Origin: Flavilitoribacter nigricans DSM 23189 = NBRC 102662
GTDB taxonomy: Bacteria; Bacteroidota; Bacteroidia; Chitinophagales; Saprospiraceae
Direction of reading: 5' to 3'
Length of the DNA: 64,000 bases
Assembly (NCBI RefSeq): GCF_002646595.1
Contig: NZ_PDUD01000020.1
Span: 62,001 to 126,000 of the forward strand
The position numbers and the translations under genes were made by a program. The stretch's first letter is position 1. The number at the start of each line of letters is the position of its first letter. The notes under the pieces are model-generated. The model saw only the letters and a list, made by a program, of their open reading frames with translations, did no database searches and was not told the origin of the DNA. Positions 52,302 to 61,347 of the stretch are shown here, in pieces.

Positions 52302-55300
52302 TCAGTTCGTTATCGCGTTCTTGCGAGCCTCACTGGGAGAGTAGCCGAAATGCTGCTTATAGGCATAGGAAAAGCTGCTCGTTCGGCTGAATCCTACCTT
52401 GTGAGCGATCTCGGCTATGGTTTCTTCCGTGTTCAGCAGTAAATGGTTGGCCTCATTGAATTTGATCTGCCGGCGGAATTCCCCCAGCGGTTGACCGGTC
52501 AACTGGTCGATCTTCCGGTATAGTTGGGAACGGCTGACACCAATTTTATGACAAAGCTGCTCAATACCGAAGTTGGCGTCCGAGAGATGTTCCAGTTCGA
52601 CGTCACGTAGAGTTTTGATGAACTCATCTTCCTCCGGTGGGGGAGCCATTGCGGCTTCGTGCTTACCGGCTTCTTCTTCGGTGATGCGGCCGTTCGCATA
52701 TTTTTCCTGCATCAATTTTCGCAGGCGGATGAGGTTGTTGATCCGGATCAGGAGCTCGCTTTTTTCAAAAGGTTTAGTCAGGTATTCATCCGCACCCTTA
52801 TGCAGGCCCGATAACTTGGAAGCCATATCGGCCTTGGCCGTGAGTAAGATGACCGGGATGTGGCTGGTGAGTTCATTGTTCTTCAGGCGTTCGCACAATT
52901 CGAAACCATCCATTTTCTGCATCATCACATCACTGATGATGATGTCCGGGATCTGGTTGTAGGCAATATTAAAGGCCGTCTCCCCGTCGGACGCGAAACG
53001 GATCTGGTAGCGGTCGTCAATACAGGCAATGATGTAGCTGGCAATATCGTGATCATCCTCTACTACCAGCGCGATCGGAGCATCTTCCCGGTCCAGGAGC
53101 TGGTCTTTAGTAATGATGCCCGGCGCGGGTTCCCAGTTTTCATTGGGGGATAGCCCCAGTTCTTCATTTTTCTTGGTCTGCCAGGGGGCTTCGTTACTGA
53201 TGGGCAGCAATACGCGGAAGGTAGTGCCCCGGTGGAGAATACTTTTCACGCTTACCGTTCCTCCGAGCATGGTTACCAGCTCGTGGACGATAGCGAGGCC
53301 GATACCGGTCCCTTTTTCCTGACCGGCATCTGCGTGATCGACAATGAAAAAACGCTTGAATACCTTATCCGTATGGTCTTTGGAAATGCCGATGCCGGTA
53401 TCCCTTACGGAAAGCTCAAGTTGATCCCCGGACCGGTTTACCTGAAAATAGATCTGGCCATTTTCCGGCGTGAACTTTATGGCATTTTTCAACAGGTTGT
53501 CCAGGATCTTCATGATCTTATCCGGATCATAATCCATATTTATGCTATTCTCATCGCAAAGAAAGTGCAGTGTAATTTTCTTTTTAGCGGCCAAGACCTG
53601 AAAGGGTTCCAGGATGTAGCGGAAAAAGAGCACGATGTCACTCTGCACCATGTTGAGCGGCATTTCACCCGATTCCAGCTTGGAAATATCCAGGATCTGG
53701 TTGACCAGATACAGCAATTTCTGCCCGTTCCTTTTGATCATCCGGATGCCGTCCGAATACCATTTTTCGGGATCGGATTTGATCTCATCCGCCATGCCCA
53801 GTATAGTGGTGAGGGGTGTTCGGAACTCGTGGGATACGTTGGTGTAAAAGCGGGTTTTGAAATCGTCCAGTTCCAGCAGGCGTTTGTTTTCCTTCTGGGC
53901 TTCCTTGCGCATCTTGTTGTCGGATCGTACTTTATTCAGCACGTATCTTACGGCCAGAAATACCCCCACTAGAGTCAAAATGTATAGGATATAAGCCCCC
54001 GTAGTATTGTACCAATGCTCTTTGATCCGGATGTCGAGTACCTTCTTTTTCAAGAGATCGATCCGGCCGTCGGAATTGGTGGGATATACGATCAGTTGGT
54101 AATCATCGGCTGACAGATTAGTGAAGCGAATGGAAGAGTTGGCCATAACCCGGACCGAATCCTGATCAAGCCCGACCAGTTTGATCCAAAATTCATTCGA
54201 CTCGGGATCGACGTAGTCCGGAGAGGCAAAGCGAAAGGATAATCGATCCACTCCCGGCCCCAGGGTGAGCTGATCCATTTCCGTGACATTTTGGGCATTA
54301 GCATTCCCTCGTTTTTGGTCCGGACTGAGTTCCTGTCCGTTAACGAGTATCTCCGTGATCAGGGGACTAGGCGGCTGATCGTTCACCCAGACCTGGGTAG
54401 GGGAAAATACGTTGATACCGTTGGTGCCTCCAAAAAACAGTCGACCTTTCTGGGCCGCCAACGCTGACCAATCGATGAACTCAAGTCCCTGCAGGCCGTG
54501 GTAGAGCGTAAATTTCACCGATTTGCCGGACTCCGGGTTAAAGTTATACAGTCCGTCTTTAGAACTGATCCAGAGTTCTCCATCCTTATCCTGGAGGATA
54601 CCACTTAGGTTCTTTACTTCGAAATCAGCTCTACGTAGTTCGAATGTAGGATCCGAAGGTTGAATATAATAGAGGCCGTCGTGACTGGAGATCCACAGGC
54701 AATCCCGTTTATGGTCTTCTACCATGCCGGTGATCAGGTGCTTGAAGGGGCGAGCCGTTAAGCTATCCAATTTTTCATTTTCGTAGGTAAAGATCGATAG
54801 GTCCTGATCCATATTGTTGATGTAGATCCGACCCTGGTTGTCCCGAAAGCTAAAAATAGACTCTCCGATCTTTGCGGAAAGTTTCACGGAATCTGCGGGT
54901 GTCTGTGGGTCTACCTGGTATATGCCCGCGTGCAGGGTAGTGACCAATAGCTCACCGTCCGGCAGGAATTCTATTGCATAGGGGTTTTCTATGTGCAGAT
55001 AATCCTGCAGGCCGGCTCCCCGCAACGAAGCCGGTGTAGGCCGGTTGATGATCCGGAACAGCCCGTTTCTATTGGTTACCCAGATGTTGTTCTGTGCATC
55101 GGCCCGGATCTGGTGGGGTTCTGCTTTCAGTCCGGGATGATCCGTACTGGAAAAAAAGTGGATCTCCTGCCCGCCGTTGTCCATCACCACAATTCCTTCG
55201 TTCGTCAGGGCCCAGATCCGACCGAAGATGTCTTCTGTCATGGATTTGACGATGCTTTTTCCGGAAGGCGACTGCCGGTCATTTTGCAGCCAGAAATCAA

Positions 55301-56375
55301 ATTTACGGGCCACCAGATTGGTGAAATAGATACCGTTGTGGTCGGTGGAGATCCAGACGTTATCCGAATTGTCCGCGTACAGTTTGGTGATCTCCGGATG
55401 AAAATCCAGGACACCGTCCTCGTTGGCGGATTTTATCGCTTGGGAATAGCTGGGCTTTTCTAATCCCTTATAGAAAAAGTAGATGCCGTGCTTTCTGGTG
55501 GCGACCATTAATTTATGCGGAGCCGGTTGGGCAATATCAACTACTTCCTTTTCTTCCCCTGGGGAGGATAGCGGATAATCTCTTCGTTCGAGGGTTTCCA
55601 GATTGAAATATGCAATCCCCCGGTTAGTGCCCAGCCAGATCTCCCGTTCATTTTCAGCGTATATGGCATTGATCTTTTCCTGGGGAAAATAGACTTTTTC
55701 GTTTTGTGGCTGATCTATTAATTTCCCATTCTGAAAATTGAGCATGGCCAGCCCGCTATCACCTGCCGGACTCAGAAAAGTGTACCGACTGGTAGTCTGA
55801 TCCTGCTGAATAATCTCCGTATTAATACTCAGGGGGATGTCTGGTACCTTCACCGGCTGATCTCCGATGCCCATTTTCCAGAAGTACAAATCGTTTTTGG
55901 CCGTGAGCCATAATTCCATCTGATAGGGATCTAGGTAGAGCAACAGATAGCCAATCTCGATCTTCTCCCCGCTCGGAGAGTAGATGTGATGCTTTTTAAA
56001 ACAATCGTCCTTACGGATATACTGATGAATGGCATCAACCGTACAAAACCAGATATTGCCGTCGAGATCTTCGAATATTCGCCCCTGGATGTTGTTGTGG
56101 GATAATGAGCAGGAATCGGCTTCGTTGGGAAGGTATTGCCGGACACTGGTACCGTCAAAACGGTTGAGGCCGTTGATCGAGCTGACCCAGACGAAACCCC
56201 GGGAATCTTTGTAGACGTAGTAGTTCCAGTTGCCGGAAGTCAACCCCTGTCGGGGCGTCAGTCGGTGAAAGTTAAACAGATCACTCTGCGCATCCAGGCA
56301 ACCCCATGCCAGTAGCAATAGCCATAGCATAGTATACCCTCGAAACCTGGTAGCAGGAACTCTTTTGAAATCCAT
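52302..56375 (-). CDS. Hybrid two-component system (HTCS) regulator 2
   Basis: A 1357-residue regulator with the same order as HTCS 1: signal peptide (start at 56375, or ATG 56330 giving MLWLLLLAWG), Reg_prop propellers (about 35-690), Y_Y_Y domain (about 710-780), one membrane helix (about 790-812), kinase with phospho-His near 848 (NVSHEFRTPL) and GTGIGLAIV, receiver with phospho-Asp near 1148 (IIISDVMMQKMDG), and AraC domain (about 1250-1355). The propellers are more divergent than in HTCS 1 (blades such as VWVSSINGLNRFDG and IWLGTNRGIAYF), so a different ligand is expected. No SusCD pair lies next to it, so its target genes are not obvious; the nearby sulfatases and DyP gene are candidates. 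Confidence 0.95.
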   Translation of the reverse strand: MDFKRVPATRFRGYTMLWLLLLAWGCLDAQSDLFNFHRLTPRQGLTSGNWNYYVYKDSRGFVWVSSINGLNRFDGTSVRQYLPNEADSCSLSHNNIQGRIFEDLDGNIWFCTVDAIHQYIRKDDCFKKHHIYSPSGEKIEIGYLLLYLDPYQMELWLTAKNDLYFWKMGIGDQPVKVPDIPLSINTEIIQQDQTTSRYTFLSPAGDSGLAMLNFQNGKLIDQPQNEKVYFPQEKINAIYAENEREIWLGTNRGIAYFNLETLERRDYPLSSPGEEKEVVDIAQPAPHKLMVATRKHGIYFFYKGLEKPSYSQAIKSANEDGVLDFHPEITKLYADNSDNVWISTDHNGIYFTNLVARKFDFWLQNDRQSPSGKSIVKSMTEDIFGRIWALTNEGIVVMDNGGQEIHFFSSTDHPGLKAEPHQIRADAQNNIWVTNRNGLFRIINRPTPASLRGAGLQDYLHIENPYAIEFLPDGELLVTTLHAGIYQVDPQTPADSVKLSAKIGESIFSFRDNQGRIYINNMDQDLSIFTYENEKLDSLTARPFKHLITGMVEDHKRDCLWISSHDGLYYIQPSDPTFELRRADFEVKNLSGILQDKDGELWISSKDGLYNFNPESGKSVKFTLYHGLQGLEFIDWSALAAQKGRLFFGGTNGINVFSPTQVWVNDQPPSPLITEILVNGQELSPDQKRGNANAQNVTEMDQLTLGPGVDRLSFRFASPDYVDPESNEFWIKLVGLDQDSVRVMANSSIRFTNLSADDYQLIVYPTNSDGRIDLLKKKVLDIRIKEHWYNTTGAYILYILTLVGVFLAVRYVLNKVRSDNKMRKEAQKENKRLLELDDFKTRFYTNVSHEFRTPLTTILGMADEIKSDPEKWYSDGIRMIKRNGQKLLYLVNQILDISKLESGEMPLNMVQSDIVLFFRYILEPFQVLAAKKKITLHFLCDENSINMDYDPDKIMKILDNLLKNAIKFTPENGQIYFQVNRSGDQLELSVRDTGIGISKDHTDKVFKRFFIVDHADAGQEKGTGIGLAIVHELVTMLGGTVSVKSILHRGTTFRVLLPISNEAPWQTKKNEELGLSPNENWEPAPGIITKDQLLDREDAPIALVVEDDHDIASYIIACIDDRYQIRFASDGETAFNIAYNQIPDIIISDVMMQKMDGFELCERLKNNELTSHIPVILLTAKADMASKLSGLHKGADEYLTKPFEKSELLIRINNLIRLRKLMQEKYANGRITEEEAGKHEAAMAPPPEEDEFIKTLRDVELEHLSDANFGIEQLCHKIGVSRSQLYRKIDQLTGQPLGEFRRQIKFNEANHLLLNTEETIAEIAHKVGFSRTSSFSYAYKQHFGYSPSEARKNAITN

Positions 56376-56486
56376 CGACTAGTTGATAGTTAATTACTCA
56401 TAAATAATTGGAAAACTTAATAAATATCGGGGATTTATTTGAGAGTAAGAAAGATTAACGATAAAGGATGCCCGGTTTTTTAATGT

Positions 56487-57854
56487 TCAGAGGTTTCGGA
56501 GAAAGGGCAAACTCGGAACGTAGAAGTACGCTCCGCCACGTAAGTCAATAGCATCCCGCAGAGAGGCCGGATGGGCTTCTGCTGCGCTGGCATCATTCCC
56601 CCAGTCCCGATTCCACCTGGGAGGTATACCGGCATTGGGGTTTACGTTTTTCTGGTAGTTTACTATCAGGTCCGGTCCGGCAGGGATCTCCCGACCGTCA
56701 TCCGTCCGTGTGGTGGTGTCATTACCGAGTTCGTGCAGATATTCGAATTGTCCGGCAATGCTTTTCTGGTAAGCAATAAAAAAAAGCCCCCGGCCTCCGA
56801 AGCGTTGCTGCCGGTCAAATGGACCGTGGTCATAGGCAATACTTCTTCGAATGATCCGACGTTTCAGTTGGTTAAATTCCCCGCTCCGGGGGTTCATTTT
56901 TCTGACATGTGCATGGAAAGGGCACTTGAGTCCCAATCGATCCAACTGATAGTCAAAATCAACATCCTTCCAATTGTGAGAGGCCGGAAGGGCTTTTTCC
57001 GATAGATTCAGGGGTGTTCCGTTCTTGAACCGTCCCATGATCTGCGCTTCAATAAACTCCCGTGGATAGGGCACACTGGGGTTTAGTTCCTCGACCAGCC
57101 GACTAACCAGCCGGTCGAATCTATCAAGGTGTTGCTGAAATTTTCTGAAAACCAGAAAACTTCCGTATTGTCCTTTGGTCGTTTCTTCGTGAAGGACGAC
57201 TTCCCGGGCATTCTCGAGGGTGCTGACGTCCGGTTGACTCAGTCCGTCGGCAAAGCCGAAAACATCCGTCGGGATAGCCTGATCACTGCCCGGAAACTGC
57301 TTTTTCAAATGCGCGCCTTTTTCAACAAAGGGGCGGGCTGCCAGATACGGAGACCAGTCAGAGATCAGTTTGCCGGTTTCCCGCTCCAGGATATCCTGTG
57401 CATCATTAGCAACCATAATCAGGGCGCTGATCTCTCCGAAGAATCGCTCGGCCAGGGGGTATCCATCCCAGTACCGGTGATTGTCCTTCAAAATGGATTT
57501 TCGTCCCTTCATTCCCTGTCGGAAAGCTTCGTCTTTCGGCAATTGGCTGGTCAGTTCCAATTGCTCAAACCCGAGGGCGGTGAGCATAAAACTGACCGTG
57601 CTGTCCTGTCCGATCGACTTACTTTCCGTTTTGTCCAGGTTGACAGTGCGCGTTTTTTTGTACTGTGAGGCCCGGTCTTCCTGAATTTTGGAGGAAGTGA
57701 TGCCGCTTTCGGCGAGATCACGGATCTTTTTCCGAATTTCCCGAACCGCTTTGTCTTTAAAACGGAGGAAGATGAAATTTGCAAAATTCCGACCGTGACC
57801 TTTTAGGATGTTCGCTTGAATAAAGGGCTTGATCCGTTCCAGCTTGGTCGGCAT
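56487..57854 (-). CDS. DyP-type heme peroxidase
   Basis: A 455-residue cytoplasmic-looking dye-decolorizing peroxidase; no signal peptide is visible. Marker motifs: GFADGLSQPDV near 200 (the GxxDG motif with catalytic Asp), the proximal heme His in CPFHAHVRKMNPR near 312, and the distal Arg stretch DHGPFDRQQRFGGRGLFFIAYQKS near 345-365. DyP enzymes oxidise dyes, phenols and some lignin-like compounds using peroxide. It is upstream of HTCS 2 and downstream of a 93-codon gene of unknown role, 107 bp apart on the same strand. Its relation to glycan use is unclear; removal of phenolic inhibitors is one idea. Confidence 0.92.
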   Translation of the reverse strand: MPTKLERIKPFIQANILKGHGRNFANFIFLRFKDKAVREIRKKIRDLAESGITSSKIQEDRASQYKKTRTVNLDKTESKSIGQDSTVSFMLTALGFEQLELTSQLPKDEAFRQGMKGRKSILKDNHRYWDGYPLAERFFGEISALIMVANDAQDILERETGKLISDWSPYLAARPFVEKGAHLKKQFPGSDQAIPTDVFGFADGLSQPDVSTLENAREVVLHEETTKGQYGSFLVFRKFQQHLDRFDRLVSRLVEELNPSVPYPREFIEAQIMGRFKNGTPLNLSEKALPASHNWKDVDFDYQLDRLGLKCPFHAHVRKMNPRSGEFNQLKRRIIRRSIAYDHGPFDRQQRFGGRGLFFIAYQKSIAGQFEYLHELGNDTTTRTDDGREIPAGPDLIVNYQKNVNPNAGIPPRWNRDWGNDASAAEAHPASLRDAIDLRGGAYFYVPSLPFLRNL

Positions 57855-57961
57855 TGTTTCAGTGTTTGTACGAAAATGATACTAGCTGGGATTAAGCTTT
57901 TTTCCGAAAAGCCTACAACTGGGAAAAACAGGTTGAAGTAAGGGGGAGGGGTTAAGTAGTT

Positions 57962-58243
57962 TTAAGGGTTTATCTCTTTACCCGGGATTCTGCCGGGAGG
58001 GCAGCCCACCACGGCGAGGTCGTTAGGGGCGGTCAGCGGATTGTCGTCCGCATCCAGACCGATCAGGACCATAGCTTGCTGGGTACTTCCTTTTTCGGAA
58101 TAAGAGGCGTTGCGCAGTTCAAAACTGTTTGTGGCCGCATTATTCGCTTTTACAATGTTAATGTCCTCTTCGTAAAATTTAACACCGGGTTCGAAAAAGA
58201 CATCAGATGAGAATGTCAGGTTAGAAATTTTTGTGTAAGACAT
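57962..58243 (-). CDS. Small unknown protein paired with the DyP gene
   Basis: A 93-residue protein I do not recognise. It begins MSYTKISNLTFSSDVFFEPG, has no signal peptide or membrane segment, and ends in CPPGRIPGKEINP. Predominantly beta-strand and loop in appearance, with one Cys. It precedes the DyP peroxidase gene on the same strand, so an accessory role is possible. The coding assignment is moderate: it has a good ATG and no better overlapping frame, but short length limits certainty. Confidence 0.55.
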   Translation of the reverse strand: MSYTKISNLTFSSDVFFEPGVKFYEEDINIVKANNAATNSFELRNASYSEKGSTQQAMVLIGLDADDNPLTAPNDLAVVGCPPGRIPGKEINP

Positions 58244-58741
58244 GCTAGTGCGTTTTGAGTGTAACGTTCAGTAGTGTTTATTGCGCTGTATCTTTCTGCT
58301 GTTTGCTGGTGACCGATTAAGTGCAGAACTGTCTTTTTAGTAAGATCCGGTATCGGGTCGGGTCAATTTTTTTGATTTTGTAATTGCACCGGTCCCGGTC
58401 CCGAAATTCTGTGACTGATCAGCTGACCGACCGGCCATTGTTTACGAGCCGTTTTGCAAGTGTCTGTCAATCAACTGGCTGCAAATTGAGAATTTACCCC
58501 AAATCTCTGTTTTGAAATCGTTCGAAAATTTTTCGAAATCGTTCCAAAAGAACTTTAGGCCCTAAAGAAGGCACTGGGAATGGTGAAACTTTAAATTTCA
58601 GGCAAACAATGGAGACCTGTAGTCCCTTGCTCAGCCATGCCCGGGCCGGCACTTGTAAGTCGGGCAGTAAAGTACGGATCGACCCGGGCGGGATCTTTTG
58701 ATTTTGACGCTGTCATATTTTTTCGGAAGTTTACCTGCCTT
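58244..58741. other. Gene-free region upstream of the last sulfatase
   Basis: No gene is supportable. It carries the minus-strand promoter of the small unknown gene on the left, and the 21-bp-spaced repeat pair at 58514-58544. The palindromic element begins at its right edge. Confidence 0.5.
58514..58544. promoter_or_regulatory. Direct repeats GAAATCGTTC, 21 bp apart
   Basis: GAAATCGTTC occurs at 58514-58523 and 58535-58544, exactly 21 bp apart. Between them lies the perfect palindrome TTCGAAAATTTTTCGAA (58521-58537). The spacing equals that of the repeat pair upstream of HTCS 1, and suits an AraC-type or other dimeric regulator. It lies about 380 bp before the sulfatase start. Confidence 0.45.
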
Positions 58742-58904
58742 AGAGACTGTTTGAAAACCTCTCACTGGGTTACAAAACGCGGCTTTTGCCGCCACTTTGC
58801 ACCTATTTTTAACTCCGTAGCTGGGCTATGCAGTAAAAAATAGCTTTCAATTAACGGCAAAATCCGGGTTTTTCTCCGGCAGCAGAAGTTTTCAAACAGT
58901 CTCT
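58742..58904. mobile_element. Palindromic MITE/REP-like element, 163 bp
   Basis: Terminal inverted repeats AGAGACTGTTTGAAAAC (58742-58758 and 58888-58904, perfect 17 bp). Two inner arm pairs are placed symmetrically around the same centre (58823): 58774-58791 with 58855-58872 (16 of 18 pairs) and 58803-58821 with 58825-58843 (16 of 19). The whole element can fold into one long hairpin and encodes no protein. It may be a MITE derived from an insertion sequence. No clear target-site duplication is visible. It ends 20 bp before the sulfatase ATG. Confidence 0.75.
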
Positions 58905-58924
58905 GAGATAACAAAACAATATTT

Positions 58925-60406
58925 ATGAAAACCAACTATTTAAAAAATCTGCTGGGTGCGGGTTTCCTGCTGTTGCTGGCCGCCTGCAATACCGGAGAAG
59001 ATCAGGCGGGATCGGATACTGAAACCACGGACAACAGCGGTAAACCCAACATCATTTACATCCTGGCCGACGACCTCGGATACGGCGACCTCAGCTGTTA
59101 CGGGCAGGACCTCTTTTCCACTCCCAATATCGACAAGCTGGCCGCAAGCGGTATGTTGTTCACCCAACATTATTCCGGCAATACGGTCTGTGCCCCTTCG
59201 CGTTCTGCCCTGATGACGGGGCAGCATACCGGGCATACTTTCGTCCGGGGCAACAAGGAGGTGCAGCCGGAAGGACAGTATCCCATACCGGACAATACCT
59301 TTACCTTGGCCGAAGCGATGAAGGATGCCGGCTATGTAACCGGAGCGTATGGAAAATGGGGGCTCGGATATCCGGGGTCTGAAGGTGATCCCGTCAACCA
59401 GGGTTTCGACACTTTTTTCGGTTACAACTGTCAGCGCATGGGGCACCATTATTATCCGCACCACCTGTGGTCCAACCGGGATTCGATCATTCTGGAGGAG
59501 AATGCCGGCAAACTCAAAGGAAACTACGCGCCGGATATGATCCACGAAAAAGTGCTGGAATTCATTACCACCAATCAGGATAAACCTTTTTTCCTGTACG
59601 TACCTTCCATCATACCGCACGCCGAATTGATCGCTCCCGACTCCATCATGGATAAATACCGGGGCAAATTCCTGCCGGAAAAAGTGTACGAAGGCTATGA
59701 CGACGGACCGAAATACCGGCAGGGCCCTTACGAGTCGCAGGCCGAGTCGCACGCCGCCTTTGCCGCCATGATCGAGATCCTGGATAAACAGGTCGGGGAG
59801 ATCGTCGCCAAAGTAGAAGAACTGGGGCTGACGGAGAAAACCATCATCATGTTCACCTCGGATAACGGACCCCACCAGGAGGGTGGAGCTGATCCCGAAT
59901 TCTTCGACAGCAATGGCCCCCTGCGGGGCGTAAAGCGGGACCTGTACGAAGGCGGTATCCGGGTGCCGTTCATTGCCAGCTGGCCGGGTAAGATCCAGGC
60001 CGGTTCTCGTTCCGACCATATTTCCGCATTCTGGGACCTTTTCCCGACAATCGCGCAACTGAGCGGACTGGAGGAACCCGAAAACATCGACGGGGTCTCT
60101 TTCCTGCCTACGCTGTTGGGAGAACCCGGGCAGGAACAACACGAATACCTCTACTGGGAGTTTCACGAACGGGGCGGTCGCATCGCCGCGCGCAAGGGCA
60201 AATGGAAGGGCGTCAAATACAACGTTCTCAAGGAACCCGATGCGCCGATGGAACTCTACGATCTTTCCCAGGACATCGGAGAGGATAACAACATTGCGGC
60301 GGAGCACCCCGAAGTAGTGGCCGAAATGGAAGAAATCTTCCGCACCGCCCGCACGCCCTCCGAAGTGTTTACCTTCAATCAGGGAACCTATTTACAGAAA
60401 GACTAA
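58925..60406 (+). CDS. Lipoprotein sulfatase (CAPSR)
   Basis: A 493-residue S1-type sulfatase; lipobox LAAC (Cys21). D49-D50 in ILADDLGYGD, formylglycine motif C89-A-P-S-R, GKWGLGYPG near 147 and FTSDNGPHQEGG near 315. The CAPSRSALMTGQHTGHT and NRDSIILEENAGKLKGNYAPD blocks are typical of an arylsulfatase A-like subgroup distinct from the other window members. It follows a palindromic mobile-like element, so its promoter may have been disturbed or supplied by that element. Confidence 0.94.
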   Translation: MKTNYLKNLLGAGFLLLLAACNTGEDQAGSDTETTDNSGKPNIIYILADDLGYGDLSCYGQDLFSTPNIDKLAASGMLFTQHYSGNTVCAPSRSALMTGQHTGHTFVRGNKEVQPEGQYPIPDNTFTLAEAMKDAGYVTGAYGKWGLGYPGSEGDPVNQGFDTFFGYNCQRMGHHYYPHHLWSNRDSIILEENAGKLKGNYAPDMIHEKVLEFITTNQDKPFFLYVPSIIPHAELIAPDSIMDKYRGKFLPEKVYEGYDDGPKYRQGPYESQAESHAAFAAMIEILDKQVGEIVAKVEELGLTEKTIIMFTSDNGPHQEGGADPEFFDSNGPLRGVKRDLYEGGIRVPFIASWPGKIQAGSRSDHISAFWDLFPTIAQLSGLEEPENIDGVSFLPTLLGEPGQEQHEYLYWEFHERGGRIAARKGKWKGVKYNVLKEPDAPMELYDLSQDIGEDNNIAAEHPEVVAEMEEIFRTARTPSEVFTFNQGTYLQKD

Positions 60407-60786
60407 AAGACTAAAAACGGGTGCAGCAGGGATCTCCGGCTGCCCCAAAGTCCTATTTATTGTCCTCACTCGGAATGGCCGGATAAATGACACCATGAAC
60501 AATACTGATTTTTGAAGATTTGAATTTGGAAACGTCGGGGTCAGCGGCCATTCCTTTACCACATTCGCCTGATCCACTTTCCGGGATCAATAACCCCCCT
60601 GGGAATACCCGAATAGCTCTCCACCAGTTCCCGCCTGGTGATCTGCATCTGCCTTTTTAACTACCTCGTACCAGCTTCACTTTTTCTTTGATCATTTTCA
60701 CCGGATGGTATGATAGAGATCACCGGGGGCTACGGTAAAAGCCGTTATCATTGTCATATTAGCGAACAATAAAAAATCACACCCAA
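60407..60786. other. Gene-free region between sulfatase and hpf
   Basis: No gene is supportable. A bulged GC-rich hairpin (about 60419-60446) just after the sulfatase could end its transcript, and a 10-bp inverted repeat (GGAATGGCCG at 60472-60481, CGGCCATTCC at 60545-60554) has a 63-base loop. The hpf promoter must be near 60750 but no exact box is visible. Confidence 0.4.
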
Positions 60787-61083
60787 ATGAATGTTTTGAT
60801 CCATGCACCCTGGCAAGTGAACGAATGGTTTGAAAACCTGGCCAAAGAAAGTATTGAAAAACTGGAGACCTATTACGACCGGATCGAACGTGCCGATATT
60901 TATCTGAAAAATGATGAAAGCGATCCCGAAAGGGGGAAAACCGTAGAGATCCGGTTGGCTATACCGCAGAATGATCTTTTTGCGGCAGCTCATTCCGATG
61001 AGATTGAAAAAGCATTGAATGAAGCTACCCATAAGATCAGAAGGCAACTGATAAAGCGCAAAGAACTACTCAACAAGCATTAG
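60787..61083 (+). CDS. hpf: Ribosome hibernation promoting factor (HPF/RaiA family)
   Basis: A 98-residue short-form S30AE-domain protein that binds the 30S subunit in stationary phase and silences or dimerises ribosomes. Beta-alpha pattern fits: an N-terminal strand, then the ENLAKESIEKLETYYDRIERADIYLKN helix-strand unit, then VEIRLAIPQNDLFAAAHS, and a basic C-terminal helix (KIRRQLIKRKELLNKH). It is 265 bp upstream of the Mla genes. Confidence 0.88.
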   Translation: MNVLIHAPWQVNEWFENLAKESIEKLETYYDRIERADIYLKNDESDPERGKTVEIRLAIPQNDLFAAAHSDEIEKALNEATHKIRRQLIKRKELLNKH

Positions 61084-61347
61084 TATGCTGTCGTAGGATA
61101 TCAGATCACGTAGAACTTTACCGTGGGATCTATGGTCCGGCAGTATAGCACTGGAACCGGTCCGCATCATCGGTGCTGACCGGCAGGCAAAGCGGGTAGT
61201 AGCAGGAGGCAGGAAACCAATTTAGCCTGTAGTAATGGTAGTATTCATTTGCATTAGATGCTTTCCATCGTTGCCTCACCACCGGCCTGTTTACCAATCC
61301 GGTGGGCTTCTACCTGTCTGGATCTCCTCCAAAATTATCCGATAGCC

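Noticed and set aside
58940-60307. 455-codon open frame on the minus strand opposite the last sulfatase
   Set aside because: Shadow of a complete sulfatase gene; no domain or signal peptide in the antisense product.
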